Source: UBA5232 sp035370405 (GTDB taxonomy: Bacteria > Patescibacteriota > Dojkabacteria > SC72). From it: a stretch of 64,000 bases of DNA. Every line of letters begins with the position of its first letter. The stretch's first letter is position 1. Made by a program: the position numbers and the translations under genes. The notes beneath the pieces were generated by a model that was not told the origin of the DNA, searched no databases, and saw only the letters and a program-made list of their open reading frames with translations. The DNA lies in assembly GCA_035370405.1 (NCBI GenBank), contig DAOOVT010000001.1, forward strand, positions 1-64,000, read 5' to 3'. Shown here piece after piece: positions 1 to 8,918 of the stretch.

Positions 1-451
1 CTTCCCTAATAACTGAAATACTCTTCTCATCATCTTTTGTTAAATCAATCTTCCCTCTTAATTCTATAATTATTTTTTGAGCCTTTTTCAAACCTAACCC
101 AGGAACTTTACTTAAAGCCCGTGCATCTCCATCATTTATGAGACTTTCTAATTCTTCTCTTGTAAAATTTGATAGTATTGTTAAGGCAATCTTTGGACCT
201 ACTCCAGATACTGTAATCAGTTCGATAAAAAAATTCCTTTCATCTTCTTTAATAAATCCAAACAAAGCTTGAGAATCTTCACGAACATGATGATATGTAT
301 ACAAAGAATAATTTTCCCCATTTTTAGGGCAAACATATGAACTAGGTATATTCACCCTGTACCCTACTCCAGAAGCTGTCAGAATATCTACATAGGAATC
401 TTTTCCCATTGTAGTTGAATTCAATATTTTTCCTGTAATGTATGTAATCAT
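1..451 (-). CDS. ruvA: Holliday junction branch migration protein RuvA (partial, C-terminus off window)
   Basis: RuvA binds four-way Holliday junctions and loads the RuvB helicase during recombination repair. About 150 residues are visible, beginning MITYITGKIL (ATG at 449-451). The N-terminal OB-fold is followed by paired helix-hairpin-helix motifs: residues around 72-85 read ITVSGVGPKIALTI and around 107-118 SKVPGLGLKKAQ. The reading frame is open to the window edge, so about a quarter of the usual 200-residue protein is missing only because the window ends. It lies 11 bp downstream of ruvC in the same direction, the usual yebC-ruvC-ruvA order. Identity is secure from the HhH motifs and context. 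Confidence 0.93.
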   Translation of the reverse strand, partial: MITYITGKILNSTTMGKDSYVDILTASGVGYRVNIPSSYVCPKNGENYSLYTYHHVREDSQALFGFIKEDERNFFIELITVSGVGPKIALTILSNFTREELESLINDGDARALSKVPGLGLKKAQKIIIELRGKIDLTKDDEKSISVIRE

Positions 452-462
452 CTATACTTATA

Positions 463-966
463 TTATACAGGATAGTGCAAAATAATGTCGTCTCTTGAAA
501 CAAGAACTTCTGTAGCCATAGCAATAGCCAGAGCATCAGCAGCGTCATCTGGTCTTGGAAGTTCATCTAAACCATATAATAGTTTTACATTCTCTTGAAT
601 TTGCATTTTATTTGCCTTTCCATATCCTGTTATTGAATTTTTGACTTGAAGAGGAGAGAACTCTTTAATTAGAACATTTGATTCTTCCAATGCTAAGAGA
701 ATAACTCCCCTAGCCTCTCCCACAACAATACCTGTTTTAGCATTGTTACAAAAAAGTAGTGTCTCTATTCCTGCATATTCTGGTTCATGAGTAGAAAGTA
801 TCTCTTTGGTATCATCGTATATTTCTTTTAATCTTCTATGTACTGACAATCCTTTTTCAGTAAAGATACAACCATAATCAATTATTTCAGGTTTTGAGTC
901 ACTGTCAAAGTCAACAACCGCCCATCCAGTTGTTGCTAGACCAGGATCTATTCCGAGGATTCTCAT
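463..966 (-). CDS. ruvC: Holliday junction resolvase RuvC
   Basis: RuvC is the dimeric RNase H-fold endonuclease that cuts Holliday junctions after RuvAB migration. The 167-residue protein has the usual length. It opens MRILGIDPGLATTGWAV with the first catalytic Asp (D7), has a Glu in GIETLLF (about residue 67), and ends with the acidic cluster RPDDAADALAIA (about 138-149) that completes the metal site. It lies 4 bp after yebC and 11 bp before ruvA on the minus strand, so the three genes are almost certainly co-transcribed. Confidence 0.97.
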   Translation of the reverse strand: MRILGIDPGLATTGWAVVDFDSDSKPEIIDYGCIFTEKGLSVHRRLKEIYDDTKEILSTHEPEYAGIETLLFCNNAKTGIVVGEARGVILLALEESNVLIKEFSPLQVKNSITGYGKANKMQIQENVKLLYGLDELPRPDDAADALAIAMATEVLVSRDDIILHYPV

Positions 967-970
967 ATAG

Positions 971-1750
971 TTATTCTATATCACTCCAAACATTTTGAAC
1001 ATCATCATGTTCTTCTATTCTGCTTAATGCTTCGTTTACTTTATTAAGTTGTTCCTCCGTAAGTTTCTTTGTTACTCTTGCTTCTTTTACCAATTCGGCA
1101 TCTTTTAGAACTAGACCCAATTCTATTATCTTGTCTCTCACAGCTCCAAAATTTTCATATTTTGTGTACACAATAAAACCTTTCTTCCCATCTTCTTCTA
1201 TATCCTCAATATCGAGTACACCATCTAAGTCCATTAATGACAACATTACACTTTCAGGATCTTCCTCTACATATACGTCAGGTTCTCCATACTTGGGTGA
1301 TTTTTCCATATGTCCAGAATATATTTGTATATATCCTTTTGTTTCAAAATTCCAAGAGACTGCTCCATTCTCAGCCATATTTCCTCCTATCTCTTCAAAT
1401 ATTTTTCTAAGATCAGCAACCGTTCTATTTTTGTTATCTGTTAATGTATCAACCACTATTTGAATTCCAAAAGGTCCAAATCCTTCATATGTTGCTTCTT
1501 CATATATGACTTTTTCTTCTCCCTCTCCCGTCCCTTTTTGAATAGCCTTCTCTATTTTATCCGTTGGAAATCCAAGTTCTTTCGCTTTCGCTATATGTAG
1601 ACGAAGTGTTGGATTCATTTCTGGATCCCCACCACCTTGTTTCGCAGCATGCGATATTAAAGCAGATACCTTAGAGAAGCTTTTTCCTTTTTTAGCATCA
1701 TTAATCGCTTTTTTGTGTTTAATTGTGTCCCATTTTGAATGTCCTGACAT
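971..1750 (-). CDS. yebC: YebC/PmpR family regulator (TACO1-like)
   Basis: YebC-family proteins are cytosolic; some act as DNA-binding regulators and others help ribosomes through proline stretches. The protein begins MSGHSKWDTIKHKKAINDAK, the family's hallmark N-terminus, and has 259 residues. The open frame extends 23 codons further upstream, but that extension is not family-like and would overlap the preceding gene. The ATG at 1750 also has an AAGGA about 8 nt upstream. Central blocks such as YEGFGPFGIQIVVDTLTDNKNRT match the family. It sits immediately before ruvC, the classic neighbour. Confidence 0.95.
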   Translation of the reverse strand: MSGHSKWDTIKHKKAINDAKKGKSFSKVSALISHAAKQGGGDPEMNPTLRLHIAKAKELGFPTDKIEKAIQKGTGEGEEKVIYEEATYEGFGPFGIQIVVDTLTDNKNRTVADLRKIFEEIGGNMAENGAVSWNFETKGYIQIYSGHMEKSPKYGEPDVYVEEDPESVMLSLMDLDGVLDIEDIEEDGKKGFIVYTKYENFGAVRDKIIELGLVLKDAELVKEARVTKKLTEEQLNKVNEALSRIEEHDDVQNVWSDIE

Positions 1751-1781
1751 AGTTTTTCCTTCGACACATATTTTACCACAA

Positions 1782-4262
1782 TTATTGATGAGTATCAGCA
1801 GAAACTTCTTTTGACACAACTTCTTCTACCTCTTCTTGCTTTTTTTGATTATTCAACGAAATACTTCTATTACCCTTTTCGCTATAGCTTTGATTACTCC
1901 ATTTTGAAATTTTAGCCTCTATTTCTTCTTTTGACCTTCCATACTTAGTTCTGGAGAAATTGACTATTTCATCTCTTAATCCAAACCTTTCATATCTGAT
2001 TGGAAGTGATTTTGCACTAAATGGTACAGATGTCATTCCATCTATACATAGTTTTATATACATAGAGTATGCATCTAAGGAAACTAAATCTCCTGCCGTT
2101 ACCATTGGAGCAAATTCCTTTTCTAATATTGCAGCATCCGATTGGCTTACTACAAAAGATCCTAATGTTCCAACATTTCCAAATATTGCCTGTCTAACTG
2201 TTAAAGGAAGTTGATCTATATATTGGTTTGTCATTGTTAAATTAAGTTTGTATTTTCTAGCTTCTGAAAGTATTTTTGCAAATGATTCTGTCGCAAAATT
2301 TTGAAACTCATCAACATACAAGAAGAAATCCTCTCTTTCCTCCTCAGGAATATCTACTCTTTCCATAGCAGTAGCCTGCAATCTTGTGATAATCATACCA
2401 CCAAGCAAAGAGGCTGTTTCTTCGCCCAATTTCCCTTGTGCCAAATTAACAAGTAGTATTTTCTTGTTATCCATTATTTCCCTTAAGTCTATCGTTGATT
2501 TAACCTGTCCAATAATATTTCTTGTTACTGCGGAGGCTATGAATCTTCCAACCTTATTTTGTATTGGAGATACAGCTTCTGATAGCAATTTTGAATTTTG
2601 TGCCATTTTTGAAAACTCATCTGTCCAGAATTTGTACAATATCGGGTCATGTACCTGTTTTAGTATAAATTTTCGGTAGTTATTGTCTGTCAGAATTCTA
2701 GTAACAGCGAGAAGGGTTGTTCCTTGCGCTTCTAGTGCAGTAGCTACAGCATTAGTTAAGATATACTGAAGTCTAGGACCCCATGAGTCTCCAAATTGCT
2801 TTTTAAATACCTCTACCACACCATCAGCTATTAAGTCTCTTTGTGATTTATCCTTAAGCTCAAGTAGGTTAAATCCAATAGGATATTCAACATCTGTCGG
2901 ATTAAAATATACAACATCTTCTACCCTGTTAGGAGGAATATATTGCAGTAAATCCTCAACTGTATCTCCATGAGGGTCAACAAAACAAGCTCCATCACCC
3001 GACAATACATCTGATATGAACATATTTTTAAACAGTGTAGATTTTCCACTTCCTGTTTTACCAAGAAGATAGAAATGCCTCTGTCTATCCTTTCTTTTCA
3101 GACCAAACTGGACTTTGACATCTCTATAGTCTGTTTCTCCAAATATTGTTACCCCATCATCTGTAGCTTTAGGCAAATTCATTGGAGGTTCCAATTTTCT
3201 TGCTCTACTCCAAGCTATATTTGGTGTTTCTACCGAAATATTTGGTAAATGATATACAGATGCTAATTCCTCAATATTCAAAATGTCCTGTCCATCTTCC
3301 ATATGCCTGCGAATATATTCATCATATATTTCTTTTCCAGATTTTGTTGGAGTAGCATGAATGAAATTATTAAGATGTGCTGTTGTGAACTGCTTAAAAC
3401 TTGCAACTACATCACGTAAAATTTGCTCAGATCTAAATTGATCTTGTGCCTTCGATATTACCCTTATCTTAAATTCAAAACCAACTTTTAGTGTCTTGTT
3501 CTCAATTTCACTTAATTCTTCTTCTTGCCCTGGAGCAAGCTTAACAACTTCTTTCTGAGGTTTCCCATCATCCGTTGTTGTTAAAGCCTTCCCTACTCCT
3601 CCAATTATCTTCCCTATTACTGCCCCGAAGGAATCTCCATTTGGATTCTTTCCTTCTTTTATCGCAGTGATATATTCCTTAGATTTGGCCTGCCAATAGT
3701 TTGATACAGGCCTTATGATTATTTGAAGCCAAATTCCCTCTCCAATGTTTAATTTGGACATAGCACCAGTTATTGCAGCCAAAGGATCAACTTCAAAATT
3801 TCTAAAGGTTTTAATTGGAAAAATAGAATCTTTTTCCATTTCAATTTCACCTGCAGTAACAAAATTACCATTATCTCCAGTACTCTCCTTCGTATAGTCA
3901 GTAACAAGTTGAATATCTGCGTTAGGATATTGTGCATACACTTGCCCCTCTATAAACTTGGCAAGATGATTAGGAGCAACTATGTAAAATTTAATTCCTC
4001 CATCACTAACTGAGGCAATTTCTAGACTCACAAGATCTGTACATTTCTTATTTCCTTCTAAAATACCATGTATAGATGCAAACATTTGTTCTGCCGCTAA
4101 AGCTGATTTATCATTTTCTCTAGGAACTAATATCTGCATAACACATGGATTTCTCAAATCTTCATAAATTTCAGCTTTTTCGACGGTACTTCCTGCCCAA
4201 ACCTTTAGAAAGGCTACAAAGAGAAGTGACATTACAAACAATATCAATATTACAATCAACAT
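1782..4262 (-). CDS. VirD4/TraG-like membrane-anchored ATPase (type IV secretion DNA-binding family)
   Basis: One N-terminal membrane helix (residues 1-20) is followed by about 800 cytosolic residues. A Walker A motif LLGKTGSGKST lies near residue 400 and a Walker B FFLYVDEFQNF near 645, matching the VirD4/TraG/TraD coupling-protein superfamily that pumps DNA or protein at membranes. The track start is a TTG; I prefer the ATG six bases downstream. No relaxase, VirB4 or pilus gene lies nearby; instead it is embedded between a LytR-like gene and yebC-ruvCA. CPR genomes commonly carry such proteins without a full conjugation system. The role could be DNA uptake, secretion or a housekeeping pump; the sequence does not decide. 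Confidence 0.8.
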   Translation of the reverse strand: MLIVILILFVMSLLFVAFLKVWAGSTVEKAEIYEDLRNPCVMQILVPRENDKSALAAEQMFASIHGILEGNKKCTDLVSLEIASVSDGGIKFYIVAPNHLAKFIEGQVYAQYPNADIQLVTDYTKESTGDNGNFVTAGEIEMEKDSIFPIKTFRNFEVDPLAAITGAMSKLNIGEGIWLQIIIRPVSNYWQAKSKEYITAIKEGKNPNGDSFGAVIGKIIGGVGKALTTTDDGKPQKEVVKLAPGQEEELSEIENKTLKVGFEFKIRVISKAQDQFRSEQILRDVVASFKQFTTAHLNNFIHATPTKSGKEIYDEYIRRHMEDGQDILNIEELASVYHLPNISVETPNIAWSRARKLEPPMNLPKATDDGVTIFGETDYRDVKVQFGLKRKDRQRHFYLLGKTGSGKSTLFKNMFISDVLSGDGACFVDPHGDTVEDLLQYIPPNRVEDVVYFNPTDVEYPIGFNLLELKDKSQRDLIADGVVEVFKKQFGDSWGPRLQYILTNAVATALEAQGTTLLAVTRILTDNNYRKFILKQVHDPILYKFWTDEFSKMAQNSKLLSEAVSPIQNKVGRFIASAVTRNIIGQVKSTIDLREIMDNKKILLVNLAQGKLGEETASLLGGMIITRLQATAMERVDIPEEEREDFFLYVDEFQNFATESFAKILSEARKYKLNLTMTNQYIDQLPLTVRQAIFGNVGTLGSFVVSQSDAAILEKEFAPMVTAGDLVSLDAYSMYIKLCIDGMTSVPFSAKSLPIRYERFGLRDEIVNFSRTKYGRSKEEIEAKISKWSNQSYSEKGNRSISLNNQKKQEEVEEVVSKEVSADTHQ

Positions 4263-4303
4263 ATGCAAAGATTCTAAATTAAAACAAATATGTTAGCAAC
4301 ACT

Positions 4304-5539
4304 CTAGAAACTATACAAAAACTTAATATCTTTACCTAGAATAATAACGATGTCACCAGTAGTCATAAATGATGGTCTTCCTTCAATAACTTCAAATCTT
4401 CCAGACAATATTTCAGATATTAAATTAAAAGAATTTTTGTAACCATTCATATTTGGCACATATATAGTAGTTTTCTCAATAGTTGATGGACTATTTCCAT
4501 ACCTAACAACATCGCCACCAGAATTAACTATTTTTCGACCAAGTTGGTATGCTATCCCATCAATTTCACTTCCATTGTATACCTCAATTCTTGCTCTCTC
4601 TTTCTCCACTGATGAATCTGCTGTATTTGAATAATGCTCTCTAAAAATCTCATCGTATCTTTGTGTGTTCAGCACTTTTATTTTTCCTCCACTTATAGAA
4701 TCCTCTTCATCACAATATTTGGAATTACTTAAATCGATAATAAATATATCATTACTTCTTATTGCTCCATTTATATCTTTTAGTTCATTCAAAACATTTG
4801 TTAGAGATTTATTTGAGTATATTTTTCCATCTAATTTACCTATAGAGGAAGACTTTAATATGCTATCTAAAAGATTTATCCTTGACGACAAAGAATTAAG
4901 AACTAACAACTCATCACTGTACTCCGTATCCCCAGAAGTGTAGATATTCTTCAAAGAACCATCTATATCATACATATTCCCATAGATACCGTTTAGGATA
5001 TCAACCCCTTCAGATGTTATCCATATGTATTCATTGAACTTTGTCCCAAGAAGCTGAGCTAATTGCCACAAAGCATATTCGACTCCTCTGCCCTGCTGTA
5101 GATAATCCCCTGCATATCTTAATGATGACACAGGAATTTTATTCCCAAATTCCTCCTCTAGTCCATTAAAGTACAAACCTCCTGGTATATATATAATTAG
5201 TCCGCTCTTCTTTTTGTTATTTTTGATGTACAAATACACATCAGCTATCTTCCTCTCATTTTCATAACCATTTTCTATTAGAATTAAAGTCTTTTCTTGC
5301 TCATTACTTTGTCTTCCTAGTATATAGCCCTCTGATGAATTTATTTGTGTATAGTCAATCGTTTTTGCAGAGGAAATATTAACTAACGCATATACTGTAA
5401 ATGAAATAACAAGTATACAAAAGAGAAAAAACACAATTTTAGGTAGATATTTTAAATTAATCTTTTTCGGAGATTTCTTCTCATATCTTTTTTTATACTT
5501 TTTTTTGTAGTTTTCTCTTTTTTTTATACCTCGATTCAT
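4304..5539 (-). CDS. Membrane-anchored LytR/LCP-like protein with LytR_C domain
   Basis: A lysine-rich cytosolic tail (residues 1-30) precedes one transmembrane helix (about 31-52) and an extracytoplasmic region of about 350 residues. The C-terminal part (about 310-395) has the LytR_C pattern: RIEVYNGSEIDGIAYQLGRKI, then a Val/Val strand and an IYVPN strand. The middle section (IIYIPGG, then a helix ending LGTKFNEYIWITSEG) looks like a diverged LytR-CpsA-Psr fold, but I do not see the conserved Arg/Asp set needed for phosphotransferase activity. LCP proteins attach glycopolymers to peptidoglycan. The stop abuts the upstream rluD-like gene with no gap, so the two are an operon. Confidence 0.6.
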   Translation of the reverse strand: MNRGIKKRENYKKKYKKRYEKKSPKKINLKYLPKIVFFLFCILVISFTVYALVNISSAKTIDYTQINSSEGYILGRQSNEQEKTLILIENGYENERKIADVYLYIKNNKKKSGLIIYIPGGLYFNGLEEEFGNKIPVSSLRYAGDYLQQGRGVEYALWQLAQLLGTKFNEYIWITSEGVDILNGIYGNMYDIDGSLKNIYTSGDTEYSDELLVLNSLSSRINLLDSILKSSSIGKLDGKIYSNKSLTNVLNELKDINGAIRSNDIFIIDLSNSKYCDEEDSISGGKIKVLNTQRYDEIFREHYSNTADSSVEKERARIEVYNGSEIDGIAYQLGRKIVNSGGDVVRYGNSPSTIEKTTIYVPNMNGYKNSFNLISEILSGRFEVIEGRPSFMTTGDIVIILGKDIKFLYSF

Positions 5540-6514
5540 CTAAATAAGAGATATAGTTAAAATATTTCCATCTAAATTCTTTATTGAGAGCAGAATAGAA
5601 GTCAAGCATATTTTTTCAGGAATTCCACCCTTCCCTGTTTTTGTACTATATAATGTATCACCTTTTATATTTACTCCAAAGTATTCTAAGACCGCTCTTA
5701 TTTGATGCATCCTTCCTGTCTCTATTTTAATAATAAGCTCATTTTCAGAGATAGGTTTAATATATGTTAAAGAATATTTTGCTCCATTTCTAAAATATTT
5801 TGTGAACTTCATTTTCATTCTATTAGTTTCACTTCTTTTTATGTATCCCTCTACTTTTAACCATTGATCATCACATATAAATTTGTTCTTTTTCAGTTTA
5901 CCAATTTCACTTTTTAAATTAAGATTATTCTTAGGAATATATTGGAGGAGTTGAGAATTATCCCTCTGATTATATTCTATCTGTGCATAATACACCTTCT
6001 GCACTAAATGATTTTCAAATTGATTTTGGAAATATCTTTGTGCTTTTTCATTCTTTGCAAACAGGATTAATCCAGAAACACCTTTATCAAGCCTGTGAAT
6101 CACTCCACCTCTTTTAACTTTTGAATCAAATTCACCTTTTGCTTCCAGATATCCTTTTACATAGTTAGCCAATGTGTTTTGCTTATTTCCAGAACCAGGA
6201 TGTACAACTATCCCACTCTCTTTATTAATTACAAGACAATTTTCATCTTCATATATTATATCTAAATCCTTTTTCTGAGCTATCAGAGATTCTTCATTTG
6301 TTAAATTACTAACCAATCTTTTTAAATTTTCATAATCTATACTATATGTATCACCCTTCTTAAATTTGTATGATGGTTTTACTTCTCTATCATTCACTTT
6401 AAAAAATTTCACAAGATTTTCTGCGATAAAAGTCCTACTAAGAGCATTTTTTTCTAATTTCTCTTTTACGAAAACATCTGCTCTTTTTCCAATATTCTCA
6501 TCGGTTATTTTCAT
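5540..6514 (-). CDS. RluA/RluD family RNA pseudouridine synthase
   Basis: This enzyme isomerises uridine to pseudouridine in rRNA or tRNA. The 324-residue protein has an N-terminal S4-like RNA-binding region (about 1-75, with RTFIAENLVKFFKVND) and a catalytic domain whose signature GGVIHRLDKGVSGLILFAK (about residues 136-154) contains the catalytic Asp. A later VYYAQIEY and a C-terminal GRMHQIRAVLEYFG also match the family. Its ATG overlaps the upstream gene's TGA as ATGA. Which RNA site is modified cannot be told from sequence. Confidence 0.9.
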   Translation of the reverse strand: MKITDENIGKRADVFVKEKLEKNALSRTFIAENLVKFFKVNDREVKPSYKFKKGDTYSIDYENLKRLVSNLTNEESLIAQKKDLDIIYEDENCLVINKESGIVVHPGSGNKQNTLANYVKGYLEAKGEFDSKVKRGGVIHRLDKGVSGLILFAKNEKAQRYFQNQFENHLVQKVYYAQIEYNQRDNSQLLQYIPKNNLNLKSEIGKLKKNKFICDDQWLKVEGYIKRSETNRMKMKFTKYFRNGAKYSLTYIKPISENELIIKIETGRMHQIRAVLEYFGVNIKGDTLYSTKTGKGGIPEKICLTSILLSIKNLDGNILTISLI

Positions 6515-7353
6515 TTCTCTCTGGGTAATTTTATTGGCTTTCTAATATCATCTACAGAGACGTTTCTGACTGATGATAGCTTCTCTATTGTCACAGTCGC
6601 TTTTCTAGTATCAGCTATGTGGAAGAAAAGTCCCAAAAGAGACCAAGTAACAAAGGCTCCTAATCCTATTTTTTCTACATTCAACATTTGTGAATTCATA
6701 TATACTGTAATAATCACTGCTGTTGATATAACAACAAAAATAGAATCTAAGCAGACAAGTGCTTTCATTTCACCTAAACCTATGATTGATTTGATTAAAA
6801 TTGCCTTTACAATCCAAAAGACAAGAATTAGCACTATCATTATTAATCCTTGGGCAACCCATGTGTTATTTCCAGTTATTTTCCCTATTGAAAAAAAGGA
6901 GAACGCAAGAACTGTGAACGAAGATAGGTATATCGCAGGGAACAGATGACTCCATTTCCATTTTTTAACACGCAGAACCCACCATGTACATACTAGACAA
7001 AATCCTAGAAGTAAAAACAGTATGTCTATCCCTAAATCCCATATTCTAAAAAATCTCCAAGGAAGAAGACGGAAGAGAAAGATTTCATTTCCATATCTCT
7101 CATATGGAAGCCAATACCAAATATATTTAGAGAACTCTCCCCAATTTCCAATAATGTAGAAGGCTCTTCCGAGTATTATTCCAGATATAACTGAGATAAA
7201 AAAGGCGTCAAATACAGAAGAATTATTTTTTCTCGTTCTAGAACATTCCTTCCAAAATACATAAAGACATATGAATACTGTTAAAACAAAAAATGCAAGA
7301 GGACTCCAATTAGGAACAAATGATGCTATTTTTTGAGATATTTGCTCAAACAC
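6511..7353 (-). CDS. Divergent Lgt-like polytopic membrane protein
   Basis: About seven hydrophobic helices span 280 residues. The pattern of an early long helix, a second helix SVISGIILGRAFYIIGNW and a following WYWLPY/RIWDLGID section recalls prolipoprotein diacylglyceryl transferase, and CPR genomes carry many such diverged Lgt-like proteins. I do not find the Lgt signature around the conserved Arg/Gly-Asn-Asn, so enzymatic activity is doubtful. The start is GTG (7351-7353). It overlaps rluD-like by 4 bp and is first in a minus-strand run reaching ruvA. Confidence is good for membrane protein, low for Lgt function. Confidence 0.45.
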   Translation of the reverse strand: MFEQISQKIASFVPNWSPLAFFVLTVFICLYVFWKECSRTRKNNSSVFDAFFISVISGIILGRAFYIIGNWGEFSKYIWYWLPYERYGNEIFLFRLLPWRFFRIWDLGIDILFLLLGFCLVCTWWVLRVKKWKWSHLFPAIYLSSFTVLAFSFFSIGKITGNNTWVAQGLIMIVLILVFWIVKAILIKSIIGLGEMKALVCLDSIFVVISTAVIITVYMNSQMLNVEKIGLGAFVTWSLLGLFFHIADTRKATVTIEKLSSVRNVSVDDIRKPIKLPREK

Positions 7354-7384
7354 GACTGCACAAAAACATTAGTTTAGTACAGTA

Positions 7385-7393
7385 ATAATACCA
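7385..7393 (-). promoter_or_regulatory. Extended -10 promoter for the lgt-like to ruvA operon
   Basis: On the minus strand TATTAT (7385-7390) is preceded by TGG, forming an extended -10. It would start transcription near 7378, about 25 nt before the GTG start of the first gene. No good -35 is seen. Confidence 0.45.
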
Positions 7394-7410
7394 TAATAAA
7401 TTGATAAACA

Positions 7411-8157
7411 TTACCTATTTTTCTTCTTTTTTCTTTTCTTACGCTTTTTCTCTTTACTTGAAGGAACATTCACCGTATTTACTTCTGTATTTACTCCTAC
7501 ATTTTTTTCATCTTTATTTTTACTGACAAGGAAAATCGATCCTATTTTCGATGCAAATTCATTAAACTTTTCAGCTATTCCAACTTCAGTTGCATATCTA
7601 ATTCTTTTTGACTTAACAGCCTCTTGGACCTCCTCCTTTGATGTTTCAATTTGCTCTTTCATAACTTCCATTGTTGGAACAAGATCAGGAGCAAATTCTG
7701 CATCATCTGCAATCGTACTTCCACAATTAGGACAATATGTGTTTCCTCTATCAACATATATTCCACAATGTGAACATTTCACTTTAAGCTCATACCTACA
7801 ATTTGGACAATATATATACCCAGGAGCAAGTTGTGCCCCACACTGTGGACAATCTCCAAGTTCAGCAGTCTCATATTTAAGATATCTTCTTTCTAAATCA
7901 CCCCAATATATTTCTTCTATTGTACGACTTGGCCTTATGAGTAGATATATTATCAATCCAATTATATTTAATATTCCAACCAACAACACATAACATATTT
8001 TTACAAATGTACTAGAAGACCTTTCGGAAGCATCAAACCAAACCCAATACAGTACGACAATCCAAAAAATCACCAGAATAATACCAAGAAATTTTATAGC
8101 CGAATCAAAATTTATCTCTCCTATCGTATCAAAGAAATCTAGTATGAAATCCTCCAT
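7411..8157 (-). CDS. Membrane protein with two zinc ribbons and a basic tail
   Basis: The open frame begins inside tRNA-Leu; the ATG at 8157 (MEDFILDFFDTIG) avoids this and gives 248 residues. Two transmembrane helices (about 20-42 and 52-74) resemble a phospholipase D-nuclease N-terminal-like hairpin. Two zinc ribbons follow, CPQCGAQLAPGYIYCPNC and CSHCGIYVDRGNTYCPNC (about 100-147), then a charged stretch. The last 15 residues are almost all Lys/Arg. The function is unknown; the layout suggests a membrane-tethered nucleic-acid- or protein-binding scaffold. It is transcribed toward the lgt-like operon but has a separate unit downstream of tRNA-Leu. Confidence 0.75.
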   Translation of the reverse strand: MEDFILDFFDTIGEINFDSAIKFLGIILVIFWIVVLYWVWFDASERSSSTFVKICYVLLVGILNIIGLIIYLLIRPSRTIEEIYWGDLERRYLKYETAELGDCPQCGAQLAPGYIYCPNCRYELKVKCSHCGIYVDRGNTYCPNCGSTIADDAEFAPDLVPTMEVMKEQIETSKEEVQEAVKSKRIRYATEVGIAEKFNEFASKIGSIFLVSKNKDEKNVGVNTEVNTVNVPSSKEKKRKKRKKKKNR

Positions 8158-8181
8158 TTTTATACTTCTCGAATTAAAATA

Positions 8182-8267
8182 TGGTCGAGGAGGGAATCGA
8201 ACCCTCATGCTATTTTATTAGCACGGGATTTTGAGTCCCGCGTGTCTGCCAATTCCACCACTCGACC
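8182..8267 (-). tRNA. tRNA-Leu (CAA)
   Basis: Reading the minus strand, GGTCGAG at the 5' end pairs with CTCGACC at the 3' end, with A73 after it. The anticodon stem GGGAC... encloses loop CTCAAAA, giving anticodon CAA. A long variable arm (class II) and a TTCGATT T-loop are present. No CCA is encoded; the CCA-adding enzyme at 15935-17371 would supply it. Confidence 0.95.
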
Positions 8268-8275
8268 ATCAGCTG

Positions 8276-8305
8276 ATTATACATCTGATATACATATTTT
8301 CTCAA
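8276..8305 (-). promoter_or_regulatory. Promoter of tRNA-Leu
   Basis: On the minus strand TTGAGA (8300-8305) is separated by 18 nt from a perfect TATAAT (8276-8281). Transcription would start a few bases before the mature tRNA 5' end at 8267. Confidence 0.7.
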
Positions 8306-8387
8306 CACATACAAAATATTTATATCTCCCAAATACCAAATCGTGATAGACTACTATATACGAGTTGATTTAATAATAGGAAAAAAA

Positions 8388-8918
8388 ATGACAAAATACA
8401 TATTGATATTCCTTCTGTTTTCATTCTTAGGATGGATAGTCGATACTACATATTCCTCACTCTTAAAAGGACAATACAAACCTTCTGGATATTATGAAAA
8501 TATTCCGATCTGCCCAATATATGGCATTGGAGGAATTATTATCTTAAGTATTTTTTCTATTTTACAATCATATCCTCCGCAAATAACTATCATCACTACT
8601 ACTTTTGCAATCATAATGCTTGAGTATTTTGGTGGGATTTTTTGTACTGTATTTTTGAAGGAAAAGCTATGGGATTATTCATCCTCCAAATTTAACATAG
8701 GAGGACACATAGATCTTCTTCATTCTTTTTTCTGGCTTGTACTCATTACAATCGTCTATATGATTATAGATCCAATACTTCCAAACATTACAACATATTT
8801 GAATACTGTAAACAATTCATTAGGGAAATTCGATTTCTACATAACAGTGGTCTTCTTATCTACTGTTATCATAATGACTATAAACACGAGAGAAAAAAGA
8901 TCCTTATCTATTCGCTAA
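8388..8918 (+). CDS. CmpB-family (putative ABC transporter type IV) membrane protein
   Basis: The 176-residue protein has about five hydrophobic segments. Motifs typical of PF06541 (ABC_trans_CmpB) are visible: FSFLGWIVDTTY near the N-terminus, then NIPICPIYGIGGI, EYFGGIF and KEKLWDYSSSKFNIGGHIDL. The family is widespread in Firmicutes and CPR but its function is not established. I chose the ATG at 8388, preceded by AGG, over the upstream frame start at 8343. The 3' end overlaps the convergent ychF by 15 bp. Confidence 0.7.
   Translation: MTKYILIFLLFSFLGWIVDTTYSSLLKGQYKPSGYYENIPICPIYGIGGIIILSIFSILQSYPPQITIITTTFAIIMLEYFGGIFCTVFLKEKLWDYSSSKFNIGGHIDLLHSFFWLVLITIVYMIIDPILPNITTYLNTVNNSLGKFDFYITVVFLSTVIIMTINTREKRSLSIR

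Noticed and set aside
342..566. 74-residue minus-strand open frame overlapping ruvA and ruvC
   Set aside because: It lies out of frame inside the clear ruvA and ruvC coding sequences.
1131..1463. 110-residue plus-strand frame rich in Ser and Pro
   Set aside because: Antisense shadow of yebC; composition is that of reversed Glu/Asp-rich codons.
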